From an uncultured Oscillospiraceae bacterium (GTDB lineage: Bacteria; Bacillota; Clostridia; Oscillospirales; Acutalibacteraceae), in assembly GCA_949297075.1 (NCBI GenBank), contig CASFRX010000043.1:1-47938 (forward strand): 47,938 nt of DNA, read 5' to 3'. Below, in pieces: positions 32,478 through 41,336 of the stretch; the first letter of the stretch is position 1; the number at the start of each line of letters is the position of its first letter. The notes beneath the pieces are model-generated. The model did not search any database and was not told the origin of the DNA. It worked only from the letters and a program-made list of their open reading frames with translations. The position numbers and the translations under genes are program-made.

Positions 32478-33911
32478 ATGAAATTAAGTCAGCTTTTGGA
32501 AGGGGCGGGCTACAGCACGGCAGGCTTAAAGGATGCCGCAGTTACACTCGTCACGGAGGATTCAAGAAAGGTTTGCGATGGCAGTGTGTTTGTCTGCATT
32601 AAAGGCGCACACTTTGACGGTCACGATAAGGCGGCAGAGGCTTGCGAAAAAGGCGCAGTGCTTGTTGTTGCCGAGAGTGATACGGGCGTCAAAAACCAAC
32701 TAATAGTTAATGACTCAAGAGAAGCGTTTTCGCTTCTCTCTGCGTCGTTTTTCGACAACCCTGCAAAAAAGCTCAGATTAGTCGGTGTTACCGGTACAAA
32801 CGGCAAAACCACAACCTGTTTTTTGCTCAAAGGTATATTTGAGAGCTTAGGCCATAAAACAGGGTTGATAGGTACTGTCAAAAACATGATAGGGGAAAAA
32901 GAATATCCTGCAAATTTTACAACTCCTGACCCCTTTGAGCTCAACGGCCTTTTTGCCGAAATGGTTGAAGCCGGCTGTGAATTCTGTGTTATGGAGGTTT
33001 CCTCTCAGGCTCTTGCACAGCAGCGTGTTGCAGGCTTGCATTATGAAACAGCTATTTTCACCAACCTTACACAGGATCATTTGGATTATCACGGCAATTT
33101 TGAAAATTATATTGCCGCAAAGCATAAGCTGTTTGAAAATTGCTCTACTGCAATAGTCAACAGCGATGATGAAGCATATACCGCTATGCTTGAGGGCTGT
33201 TCCTGCCGCTGCATAACTTTTTCCGCAATGAGCGACAGCGCAGATTTCTCGGCTAAGAATATAGAATACAAGTCAGACGGAGTGGCATATATCCTTGTCG
33301 GCATAGGTAAAATCGAACGCATAAAAATGGGTATTCCCGGCGGCTTTACAGTATATAATTCAATGGGTGCCGCAATTTGCGCCATTGAGCTTGGTATGCC
33401 TATGGATAAGGTTGCTCAGGCTCTTTCTGTTGCCAAAGGTGTCCCCGGCAGAATAGAGGTTGTGCCGACGGATACCGATTATACTGTTATTATCGACTAT
33501 GCTCATTCTCCAGACGGCTTGCAAAATATTCTTGCGGCTCTTCGCAAAATTGCCAAGGCACGCATTATCACGGTTTTTGGCTGTGGCGGAGACAGAGATA
33601 AAACCAAGCGCCCGAAAATGGGCAAGATAGCAGCTGATATGTCGGATTTTGTTGTGGTAACCTCCGATAATCCGAGGACGGAAGACCCACAGACAATACT
33701 TGAAGAGGTTGCAGAAGGCACAGTCGGTGCAAAAATACCTGTTGTTAAAATAGTTGATCGCACCGAAGCCATTGAGTTTGCACTCAACGAAGCAAATGCC
33801 GGCGATATTGTTTTGCTTGCCGGAAAAGGTCACGAAACATATCAGATTTTGAATACGGGCAAGATTCATTACGATGAACGGGAGATTGTTCGTGATATTT
33901 TGAATAAGTAA
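32478..33911 (+). CDS. murE: UDP-MurNAc-L-Ala-D-Glu:meso-diaminopimelate ligase
   Basis: MurE (477 residues) adds the third residue of the stem peptide. It has the ATP loop GTNGKTTT (106-113), the Mur ligase central domain and the C-terminal domain with DNPRTEDP (397-404). DNPR is the arginine-containing motif of enzymes that use meso-diaminopimelate; lysine-using enzymes differ here. GAGGAAA precedes the ATG. MurF follows 21 bases later and takes its product. Confidence 0.97.
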   Translation: MKLSQLLEGAGYSTAGLKDAAVTLVTEDSRKVCDGSVFVCIKGAHFDGHDKAAEACEKGAVLVVAESDTGVKNQLIVNDSREAFSLLSASFFDNPAKKLRLVGVTGTNGKTTTCFLLKGIFESLGHKTGLIGTVKNMIGEKEYPANFTTPDPFELNGLFAEMVEAGCEFCVMEVSSQALAQQRVAGLHYETAIFTNLTQDHLDYHGNFENYIAAKHKLFENCSTAIVNSDDEAYTAMLEGCSCRCITFSAMSDSADFSAKNIEYKSDGVAYILVGIGKIERIKMGIPGGFTVYNSMGAAICAIELGMPMDKVAQALSVAKGVPGRIEVVPTDTDYTVIIDYAHSPDGLQNILAALRKIAKARIITVFGCGGDRDKTKRPKMGKIAADMSDFVVVTSDNPRTEDPQTILEEVAEGTVGAKIPVVKIVDRTEAIEFALNEANAGDIVLLAGKGHETYQILNTGKIHYDEREIVRDILNK

Positions 33912-33932
33912 ATTTACGGGGAGTGCGGCTTT

Positions 33933-35279
33933 ATGATTCCACTCAGATTAAAAGAAATAGCGGCGTCTTTGAATTCTTCATGCCGTGAAGATAAAGAGGT
34001 TCTCAGCATTTGTACCGATTCACGAAAAATCATCAAGGGTTGTCTTTTCATTGCTCTTGTAGGTGAACGCTTTGACGGCCACGATTTTGCCGCTCAGGCG
34101 ATTGAGCAGGGCGCAGTTGCCGCTGTTTGTTCAAAGCCTGTGGAAACAAAAGGCGAAGTGCTGTTGGTTGAAGATACGGGCAAAGCCCTTATGCAGCTTG
34201 CCGCCTATTACCGTTCGCTTTTTTCTTATCCCGTTGTGGGTATCACCGGCAGCGTTGGAAAAACCACAACTAAAGAGATGGTGTTTGCCGTTCTCTCCGA
34301 AAAATATAATACTTTAAAAAATGAAGGTAACCTTAATAATGAAATAGGTTTGCCTACAACTGTTTTTCGCATGGATTCGAGCTTTGAAGCGGCTATACTT
34401 GAAATGGGTATGAGTGCATTCGGAGAAATCTCAAGGCTTTCACAGGTAGCTCAGCCGAGCGTTGGCATAATTACAAAGATAGGCGTTTCTCATATTGAAC
34501 ATTTAGGCTCACGGGAGGGCATTTTAAAGGCTAAGCTTGAAATATTGGACGGCCTTAAAAATACAGCTCCTCTTATAGTTAACGGCGATGATGATTTGCT
34601 CAGCAAGGTTGAGCTGAGTGACCGCAGAGTTATAAAATTCGGCATGGAAAACAACGCTTGTGACTACCGTGCAAAGGATGTAAAACAAGGCGACAAGGAA
34701 ACAACCTTTACAGTAGTTTTCGCTGACAAGGAAATTACTGTCACCATTCCCACGGTGGGAAGGCATAATGTTTACAACGCTCTTTCTGCCTTTGCGGCAG
34801 GTATAGAATTGGGCGTAAGTCCGGAGCAAGCAGCGGAGGGCTTAGCTAAGTATGTTACCTCAGGTATGCGCCAGCGAGTAAGCGATTTTAACGGTATTAC
34901 GGTAATCGAAGATTGCTACAATGCAAGCCCCGATTCAATGCGCGCAGCTATAGAGGTTCTGAATTCATCAAACTCAAAAATTAAAACCCTGGTTTTCGGA
35001 GATATGTTAGAGCTTGGCTCTATTTCAGAAGAAGCTCATAGAGAAATCGGCGTGTTGGCGGCTCAAAAGGGCATTGATCGGCTTTATACCTACGGCGAAA
35101 TGGCCGCTGTTGCGGCTGAATCGGCAAAAGAAAACGGTCTGCCTGAGGTGCTCAGCTTTGATGATAAAGAGAAGCTGGGTGTACAGCTTAAAAATACCTT
35201 GCAGGCAGGAGATACCGTTCTGTTTAAAGCAAGCCGAGGAATGAAGCTGGAAGAGGCTATTTCTGCATTTAAGTCTTAA
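33933..35279 (+). CDS. murF: UDP-MurNAc-tripeptide:D-Ala-D-Ala ligase
   Basis: MurF (448 residues) adds the D-Ala-D-Ala dipeptide, completing the UDP-MurNAc-pentapeptide. It shows the ATP loop TGSVGKTTTKEM (about 105-116), NNEIGLPTTV, EMGMSAFGEI and the DCYNASPDSMRAA block, all typical of MurF. Length is normal. GGGGAG precedes ATG. It lies between murE and mraY, the order of use in the pathway. Confidence 0.97.
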   Translation: MIPLRLKEIAASLNSSCREDKEVLSICTDSRKIIKGCLFIALVGERFDGHDFAAQAIEQGAVAAVCSKPVETKGEVLLVEDTGKALMQLAAYYRSLFSYPVVGITGSVGKTTTKEMVFAVLSEKYNTLKNEGNLNNEIGLPTTVFRMDSSFEAAILEMGMSAFGEISRLSQVAQPSVGIITKIGVSHIEHLGSREGILKAKLEILDGLKNTAPLIVNGDDDLLSKVELSDRRVIKFGMENNACDYRAKDVKQGDKETTFTVVFADKEITVTIPTVGRHNVYNALSAFAAGIELGVSPEQAAEGLAKYVTSGMRQRVSDFNGITVIEDCYNASPDSMRAAIEVLNSSNSKIKTLVFGDMLELGSISEEAHREIGVLAAQKGIDRLYTYGEMAAVAAESAKENGLPEVLSFDDKEKLGVQLKNTLQAGDTVLFKASRGMKLEEAISAFKS

Positions 35280-35300
35280 TATTCTTTTGGGGGTAAATTA

Positions 35301-36323
35301 ATGAATTCTTTTTTGGCTCTCGGTCTTGCGGCTGTAATAGCTTTTGGCGTTACGGCGCTGTTAGGTTTTGTTATGATACCCTGGCTTCATAAGCTCAAAT
35401 TCGGGCAGACTATACTTGATATAGGTCCGATTTGGCACAAGAGCAAACAGGGCACGCCTACAATGGGCGGACTTATGTTTGTTGTTGGCGTGCTGCTTTC
35501 CGTAGCGGCGGTTTTTGTCACCGACAGGATTATGGGCGGAGATATAATAGCCGGCGATAATTTAGTTCACAACGCAATGTATACAAAGCTGTTTTCAGGA
35601 ATTATAATGGCGCTTTCCTTCGGACTTATCGGTTTTGTCGATGATTATATAAAAGTAGTCAAAGGCAGAAACTTGGGTCTGACCATAAGACAAAAAACAT
35701 TTATGCAGCTGCTTGTCAGTATTGCTTTCTTGGGCAGCTTAAGACTTGCGGGCTGTTCGTATATGTTTATTCCGTTTTACGGCGTGACGGGAGACTTAGG
35801 CATTTTCTTCTTTTTGTTCGGTATTTGTATTATTTACGGCGCAACTAATGCCGTTAACTTTACCGACGGCATTGACGGCCTTTGCGCCTCTGTTACCTTG
35901 ACTTCAGCTTCTGCAATGATAGTTATTGCCTTTATGCGCAATAACATGGGCGCAGGTGTTGCTGCGTCGGCTCTTGCAGGCGCTTGTGCAGGCTTCCTCG
36001 TTTGGAACCGGAATCCTGCTAAGGTCTTTATGGGAGATACAGGCTCAATGTTTTTGGGCGGCATGATTGTTGCCCTCGCTTATGCGGTGGATTGTCCGCT
36101 GATTCTGCTTTTTGTGGGAATAGTGTATTTTATCGAAGGCCTTTCGGATGTTATTCAGATAGGTTATTTCAAACTCACAAACGGAAAACGAATTTTTAAA
36201 ATGGCTCCCATACATCATCATTTTGAAATGAGCGGCTGGAAAGAAAATAAAATAGTTCTTGCTTTTTCGGCTGTTAACATAATAGGCTGTGCGGTGGGCG
36301 CGGCGATTATTTACTACGGTTGA
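35301..36323 (+). CDS. mraY: Phospho-MurNAc-pentapeptide transferase
   Basis: MraY (340 residues) transfers phospho-MurNAc-pentapeptide to undecaprenyl phosphate, making lipid I. It is a ten-helix membrane enzyme with the conserved cytoplasmic motifs GFVDDYIKV (Asp114, Asp115), NAVNFTDGIDGL and the C-terminal HHHFE. GTPTMGG near residue 52 is another MraY hallmark. GGGGG precedes the ATG. Confidence 0.97.
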   Translation: MNSFLALGLAAVIAFGVTALLGFVMIPWLHKLKFGQTILDIGPIWHKSKQGTPTMGGLMFVVGVLLSVAAVFVTDRIMGGDIIAGDNLVHNAMYTKLFSGIIMALSFGLIGFVDDYIKVVKGRNLGLTIRQKTFMQLLVSIAFLGSLRLAGCSYMFIPFYGVTGDLGIFFFLFGICIIYGATNAVNFTDGIDGLCASVTLTSASAMIVIAFMRNNMGAGVAASALAGACAGFLVWNRNPAKVFMGDTGSMFLGGMIVALAYAVDCPLILLFVGIVYFIEGLSDVIQIGYFKLTNGKRIFKMAPIHHHFEMSGWKENKIVLAFSAVNIIGCAVGAAIIYYG

Positions 36324-36355
36324 AATTACTGATGAAAACGCAAGGAGGCGATACG

Positions 36356-37528
36356 GTGCAAAAGAAAAAGGAAATTATGCTGCTAAACAGACCGCTTTTT
36401 TCTAAGGGCAGCATTGATGTAACATTTTTACTCATAGTTTTGGCGCTTTTGATAAGCGGACTTGTGATGCTGTTTTCGGCAGGTTATTCCTATGCTTACT
36501 ATAAGTACGATAACAGCACTTATTTCATCGTTCGCCAAGGCATATTCGCTGTTATCGGCGTAGTGGGTATGCTTGCTGTTTCAAAAATTAACTATAATCA
36601 CTTTAGGCATTTGGCAATTATAGTTACCGCAGTTTCCGTGGCTCTTTTGCTGCTTGTGCTTGTGCTGCCCGAATGGAAGCCGGGCTTTAAACGGTGGATT
36701 AATTTAGGCTTTGTGACTTTCCAACCGTCGGAAATTGCTAAGTTCGGTCTTGTGCTTTTTTATGCATGGGGCTGTGAAAAATGGCAAAAACAAATTGCCA
36801 ACAACAGGAAAAATATAAGAGAAGATTGGAAATATCCCGTGCTCTTCGGCTTGGTCGGTATTGGCTTTGCAGGTCTGGTTCTTTTGGAAAACCATGTTTC
36901 CGGCTTTATACTGATGTTTGTCATTGCCGTAGCAATGCTGTACCTCGGCGGCTTTAATAAGCTTTGGTTTATCGGCGGCTTGGCGATTGCGGCTGTAGCG
37001 ATTGTGTTTGTCGTTTTCAATCCTGATTTTTTGAAGGAATATGCAGGCGAAAGAATTACCGCATGGCTTGATAAGGATTACGATCCCACGGGAGCGAGAT
37101 GGCAGACTAACCATTCGCTTTATGCCATAGGCTCAGGCGGATTTTTGGGTCAGGGTCTCGGAGCCTCCAAGCAGAAATTCCTCTATGTTTCCGAGCCGCA
37201 GAATGACTTCATTTTTGCCATTGTTTGCGAGGAGCTGGGCTTTGTGGGCGCAACTGCCGTGCTTGTGCTGTTTGCTTTGCTTGTTTGGCGAGGCTTTGTA
37301 ATAGCTATGAATTGCCGCAGTAAATTCGGCGCACTGCTTTCAATGGGTATTGTCTTTCAGGTCGGTTTGCAGACCGTGCTGAACATTCTCGTTGTTACCG
37401 ATACTTTGCCCAACACGGGTATAAGCTTGCCGTTTTTCAGCTACGGCGGCACTTCCCTTGTTATGCTGCTTTTGGAAATGGGCATAGTGCTTTCGATTTC
37501 AAGAGCCTCCGATGTTAAGAGACAATAA
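36356..37528 (+). CDS. ftsW: SEDS-family lipid II polymerase FtsW
   Basis: This 390-residue, ten-helix SEDS glycosyltransferase polymerises lipid II at the septum together with the class B transpeptidase encoded in the same cluster. Conserved segments are FQPSEIAKFGLVLF, NDFIFAIVCEELGFVGA and PNTGISLPFFSYGGTSL. The GTG start has a perfect AAGGAGG 7 bases upstream; the frame is open back to mraY but those starts lack a site. FtsW is favoured over SpoVE or RodA by position only. murD, normally between mraY and ftsW, is absent. Confidence 0.92.
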   Translation: MQKKKEIMLLNRPLFSKGSIDVTFLLIVLALLISGLVMLFSAGYSYAYYKYDNSTYFIVRQGIFAVIGVVGMLAVSKINYNHFRHLAIIVTAVSVALLLLVLVLPEWKPGFKRWINLGFVTFQPSEIAKFGLVLFYAWGCEKWQKQIANNRKNIREDWKYPVLFGLVGIGFAGLVLLENHVSGFILMFVIAVAMLYLGGFNKLWFIGGLAIAAVAIVFVVFNPDFLKEYAGERITAWLDKDYDPTGARWQTNHSLYAIGSGGFLGQGLGASKQKFLYVSEPQNDFIFAIVCEELGFVGATAVLVLFALLVWRGFVIAMNCRSKFGALLSMGIVFQVGLQTVLNILVVTDTLPNTGISLPFFSYGGTSLVMLLLEMGIVLSISRASDVKRQ

Positions 37529-37563
37529 TTTATTTTGACTAATTCCATGGTAGGTGTTTATAA

Positions 37564-38691
37564 ATGCTAAACGGAAAAAAGCTGATTTTTGCCGCCGGCG
37601 GAACAGGCGGACATATTAACCCGGCCCTTGCTGTTGCAGGTGAGGTGCGTCGCAAATATCCCGATGTTCAAATCCTTTTCATCGGCACAGCGGAAAAGAT
37701 GGAGGCAAGGCTTGTGCCTGCCGCAGGCTTTGATTTCAAAACAATTCAGATAAGCGGATTTAACCGTGTTTTAAATCTGAACGGTATCAAGCAAAATATA
37801 AAAACACTCAGTCATTTGTTAAAATCAGCTTCTCAAGCGAAAAAGATAATAAAGGATTTTGACCCTGATGTTGTCATCGGCTTTGGCGGATATGTAAGCG
37901 GTCCCGTAGTTCGTGTCGCAGCTAAGCTCGGTATTCCTACTGCAATACATGAGCAAAACGCTTTCCCGGGTGTTACAAATAAAGCTCTTGCAAAAATGGT
38001 CGATGCCGTTATGCTCACGGCAGAGCAGGCAAAGCAGTATATGCAGCCCAAAAATCCCGCAATAGTAACGGGTCTGCCCATAAGAGGTGAACTCCTTGAA
38101 GCTGACCGTGATGTTGCCCGTGCAGAGTTGGGGCTTGATGAAAAGCCTCTCATTCTTTCAATGGGCGGCTCGCTCGGCGCAAGAGCCATAAACGAAGCTA
38201 TGCTTGAGGTTATAGCAAACCGCTGGCAGGGCAATAATTGTTGGTTTATGCACGCAACAGGCAAGGATTGCAAAGATTTCCCTGAGCGTTTGAGCGAAAA
38301 AGGCGTAGATACTGAAAATAAGCATATCATAATCCGAGATTATATTGATGATATGGCTCGTTGCTTAGCCGCCGCAGATCTTGTGGTTTGCCGTGCAGGC
38401 GCAAGCTCCCTAAGCGAATTTCAGGCTATGGGTAAGCCGTCAATTTTGATTCCTTATCCCTTTGCAACGGAAAACCATCAGTTCCATAATGCAAAAGCTT
38501 TGAGCGATAAGGGTGCGGCTATTGTAATTGAAGAAAAGGATTTAACTCCTGCCTTGCTTATGCAGCATATTGATACATTGCTTGAAAGCCCCGGCAGGCT
38601 TGGCGAAATGGGCAAAGCGGCAAAAGCGATGGCTGTTACCGATGCTCAACAGCGCATAGTTGAAGTTCTCTGCAAAATAGTACGAAAGTGA
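37564..38691 (+). CDS. murG: Lipid I N-acetylglucosaminyltransferase
   Basis: MurG (375 residues) adds GlcNAc to lipid I to make lipid II on the cytoplasmic membrane face. It has the glycine loop AAGGTGGHINPALAVA (His17), GFGGYVSGPVV, HEQNAFPGVTNK, SMGGSLGARAINEA and the UDP-GlcNAc-binding RAGASSLSEFQAMGKPSILIP block (about 278 on). Length is normal. It starts 35 bases after ftsW. Confidence 0.97.
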   Translation: MLNGKKLIFAAGGTGGHINPALAVAGEVRRKYPDVQILFIGTAEKMEARLVPAAGFDFKTIQISGFNRVLNLNGIKQNIKTLSHLLKSASQAKKIIKDFDPDVVIGFGGYVSGPVVRVAAKLGIPTAIHEQNAFPGVTNKALAKMVDAVMLTAEQAKQYMQPKNPAIVTGLPIRGELLEADRDVARAELGLDEKPLILSMGGSLGARAINEAMLEVIANRWQGNNCWFMHATGKDCKDFPERLSEKGVDTENKHIIIRDYIDDMARCLAAADLVVCRAGASSLSEFQAMGKPSILIPYPFATENHQFHNAKALSDKGAAIVIEEKDLTPALLMQHIDTLLESPGRLGEMGKAAKAMAVTDAQQRIVEVLCKIVRK

Positions 38692-38757
38692 AAGATAAGT
38701 AACTAAATATCGCACCTCGGCATAATATGGCTTATGCTGTATTTTAGGGGTGTAAAA

Positions 38758-40014
38758 ATGGCTTCTTTTGTTATTGAGGGCGGCAGAAAATTAGAGGGCG
38801 AAATTAAAATTCAAGGCTCGAAAAACGGGTCGCTCCCCTTGCTTTCCGCTTCGCTTTTGGCTGAGGGTAAAACATTGCTGTATGGCTGTCCCGATTTAAG
38901 CGATGTGAGAGCGGCTCTCAATATACTTACATATCTTGGCTGTGAAACCGCTTTTGATAAGGGTGTGGCCGTTATTGATTGCAGTAATGCAAAAAGAAGC
39001 AATATTCCCGATGATATGATGCAGGAGATGCGCTCTTCCGTTGTGTTTTTGGGGGCTTTGCTCGGCAGATTCGGCAGGGCGGAAATCTCAGCTCCCGGAG
39101 GCTGTGAAATCGGTTTGCGGCCTATAGATTTGCATTTGGACGCTATGAAAGCTTTGGGCGCACAGGTTGTAGAATCAGGCGGAAGAATTGTTTTCACCTG
39201 CCCGGACGGATTGAAAGGCGCACGGATTTCCCTTTCTTTTCCAAGCGTAGGCACAACGGAAAATATTCTGTTGGCAGCCTGTACCGCCAAGGGAGAAACG
39301 GTAATAATAAATGCCGCCCGTGAGCCTGAAATTACGGAGCTTGCCGAGTTCCTGAATGACTGCGGAGCAAATATAAAGGGAGCAGGGGAAAGCGTAATAA
39401 CCGTAAACGGTGTTGAGAGACTTAATGCCGTTGAACACACGGTGTATCCCGATAGAATTGCCGCTGTAACATATATGGCTGCTGCGGCGGTTACAAGAGG
39501 AAATATACTTTTGCACGGTATGAATCATGAACTGCCCATGCCCGTGCTCGAAAATTTTGAAAAAGCAGGCTGTAACTTAGCTGCTGACGGGGACAGAATA
39601 TATATAAAAGCTCCGAAACAGCTTGGTCGGATTCCTTTGATACGCACTATGCCGTATCCCGGCTTTCCCACTGATTCTCAGGCAGATTTTGCCGTTATGG
39701 CGGCGATATCCGTAGGCACGGGGATAATTGTAGAAAATATTTTTGAAAACAGGTTTAAATATATTGCCGAGCTGATAAAAATGGGCGCTTGTGCCCGAAC
39801 CGAAGGCAGGGTGGCTGTCATAGAGGGTGTAAAAGAGCTTAACTCAGCTAATGTTATGTCGCCGGATTTGAGAGGCGGCAGTGCGCTTGTAGTGGCAGGG
39901 CTTTGCGCCAAGGGCAAAACAACGGTTGAAAATATCGAGCATATAGACAGAGGCTATGAGAATTTTGAAAATCAGCTTAAGGTATTGGGAGCAAAAATAA
40001 CCAGGAGAGATTAA
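38758..40014 (+). CDS. murA: UDP-N-acetylglucosamine 1-carboxyvinyltransferase
   Basis: MurA (418 residues) starts peptidoglycan synthesis by adding enolpyruvate to UDP-GlcNAc. The active-site cysteine is present in PGGCEIGLRP (Cys116), so the enzyme has the usual fosfomycin target. The N-terminal GSKNGSLPLL has Ser where many homologues have Ala (SKNAALP). ATG 38758 has AGGGGTG 5 bases upstream; ATG 38734 adds eight unlikely residues without a site. The C-terminus (HIDRGYENFENQLKVLGA) is typical. Position beside murG is common in Clostridia. Confidence 0.95.
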   Translation: MASFVIEGGRKLEGEIKIQGSKNGSLPLLSASLLAEGKTLLYGCPDLSDVRAALNILTYLGCETAFDKGVAVIDCSNAKRSNIPDDMMQEMRSSVVFLGALLGRFGRAEISAPGGCEIGLRPIDLHLDAMKALGAQVVESGGRIVFTCPDGLKGARISLSFPSVGTTENILLAACTAKGETVIINAAREPEITELAEFLNDCGANIKGAGESVITVNGVERLNAVEHTVYPDRIAAVTYMAAAAVTRGNILLHGMNHELPMPVLENFEKAGCNLAADGDRIYIKAPKQLGRIPLIRTMPYPGFPTDSQADFAVMAAISVGTGIIVENIFENRFKYIAELIKMGACARTEGRVAVIEGVKELNSANVMSPDLRGGSALVVAGLCAKGKTTVENIEHIDRGYENFENQLKVLGAKITRRD

Positions 40015-40016
40015 GG

Positions 40017-41165
40017 ATGTCGGAGAAAGATAACAAATTTATATTGGGAGATAACAGCGACGGCTACAGGCGCAGTGCTGAAAGCGAAAAAACACGGCCT
40101 GTTTATTTGCCGCCTCAGCGTTCTGCGCAAAGGCGCTCTGAACCGCCGTCAAGACCGTCGCAAAGGCCGACTGCAAACGGCAGAGCGCCCGCAGGTTCGC
40201 CTGTAGCTCAAAGACGCAAACCTGCAAGCCCTCAGGGACAGCGACCCTCTGCAAAAAGGCCTGCTCCTAATTCTGCGCAGAGAGTTCGGAGAAATCCGCA
40301 GCAGCTGCGGAATATGAGCGAGCTTTCACCTAACGAAAGAAGAAAACTGCATAATGAGCTTAGGAAAAAGCAGCGCCGCAGAAAGCAATTAATGACTTAT
40401 GCTGCAGTCAGTTTTGTTGTGCTTGTAATGGCAGTGATTTTGTCGCTTACCGTGTTTTTTCAGATAAGTGAAATTACAATATCCGGTTCATCACCCTATA
40501 CGGATGAACAGATTATTGATGCAAGCGGAATTTCTCTCGGCGAAAATGTTATACGCTGTAAGGCTGATGCGGTCAGTGAGAATTTAGCGAAAAACTTGCC
40601 GTATATAGATAGTGCAAGCGTGGAGCGTTCATTTTCAGGTAAGGTTAAAATAACCGTAAAAACAACAACACCCGTGTGGTCTGTAATAAACGGCGAACAG
40701 TCGATTATGATTAATGCAAAGGGTAAGGTGCTTGAGTTAGGTACTCCCGAAAAGGCTCTTGAAGCTACGATTATTCAAGGCGTTACCGTAACCCATGCAG
40801 TGCCCGGAGAAACGGTAGTCTTCAGCGAAGAAGTCTCTTTTGATTTTGTTAAAGAGATAGGCGATGCAGTTGCCTCGTCGGGGTTAGATAAATTAACAAC
40901 TCTCAATCTTGTCGATACAGATTATATTCAGGCGCTTTATGACGGCAGGCTTACAATTATTATCGGGTCTACGGATAACTTGGCGAAAAAGCTTGCCTTA
41001 ACCGCAAAAGTTATTGAAAGGGAAAACGAAATAGATCCCGACCAATACGGCACTATTGATTTGACTATTGAGGACAAGCTCTATTTTAGACCTGCGGAAA
41101 ACGATGAATCAGCAGATGATGAACCCCAAGAGGATGTAACAGAAATGACGAGTGATGCGGCTTGA
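40017..41165 (+). CDS. ftsQ: FtsQ/DivIB-type cell-division protein
   Basis: This 382-residue bitopic protein has a long disordered, basic N-terminus (about 20-125) rich in Arg, Pro, Gln and Ser. One membrane helix (about 126-148) is followed by a POTRA domain (about 149-220, ISEITISGSSPYTDEQI then KVKITVKTTTPVWSVI) and an acidic tail. FtsQ/DivIB scaffolds FtsL and the transpeptidase in the divisome. It begins 2 bases after murA. Its stop codon falls in the loop of the terminator that follows. Confidence 0.9.
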   Translation: MSEKDNKFILGDNSDGYRRSAESEKTRPVYLPPQRSAQRRSEPPSRPSQRPTANGRAPAGSPVAQRRKPASPQGQRPSAKRPAPNSAQRVRRNPQQLRNMSELSPNERRKLHNELRKKQRRRKQLMTYAAVSFVVLVMAVILSLTVFFQISEITISGSSPYTDEQIIDASGISLGENVIRCKADAVSENLAKNLPYIDSASVERSFSGKVKITVKTTTPVWSVINGEQSIMINAKGKVLELGTPEKALEATIIQGVTVTHAVPGETVVFSEEVSFDFVKEIGDAVASSGLDKLTTLNLVDTDYIQALYDGRLTIIIGSTDNLAKKLALTAKVIERENEIDPDQYGTIDLTIEDKLYFRPAENDESADDEPQEDVTEMTSDAA

Positions 41166-41188
41166 TGCTGCATCACTTTTCACTTTTT
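41151..41188 (+). terminator. Terminator overlapping the ftsQ stop codon
   Basis: An 11-base stem (41151-41161 with 41167-41177, one G-T pair) and a 5-base loop, followed by TTTT and then a T6 run. The ftsQ TGA (41163-41165) is in the loop. Confidence 0.85.
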
Positions 41189-41230
41189 TCATAAATTTTC
41201 AAGTTATATCCAATTTTTTTTAAAATGCTA

Positions 41231-41259
41231 TTGTAATTATCCTGAATATATGTTAAAAT
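41231..41259 (+). promoter_or_regulatory. Promoter for ftsZ
   Basis: TTGTAA (41231-41236) and TAAAAT (41254-41259) are separated by 17 bases, 77 bases before ftsZ. Confidence 0.6.
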
Positions 41260-41336
41260 TCCGATATGCAACTATTATATATAATCTATAATTCTGTAAA
41301 TATACTTGGTTTTTAAATTAACGGGAGGCGCAAAAA

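Noticed and set aside
38811..39440. A 209-codon open frame on the minus strand opposite murA
   Set aside because: murA in the other strand is complete with its active-site motif; the antisense frame shows no homology features.
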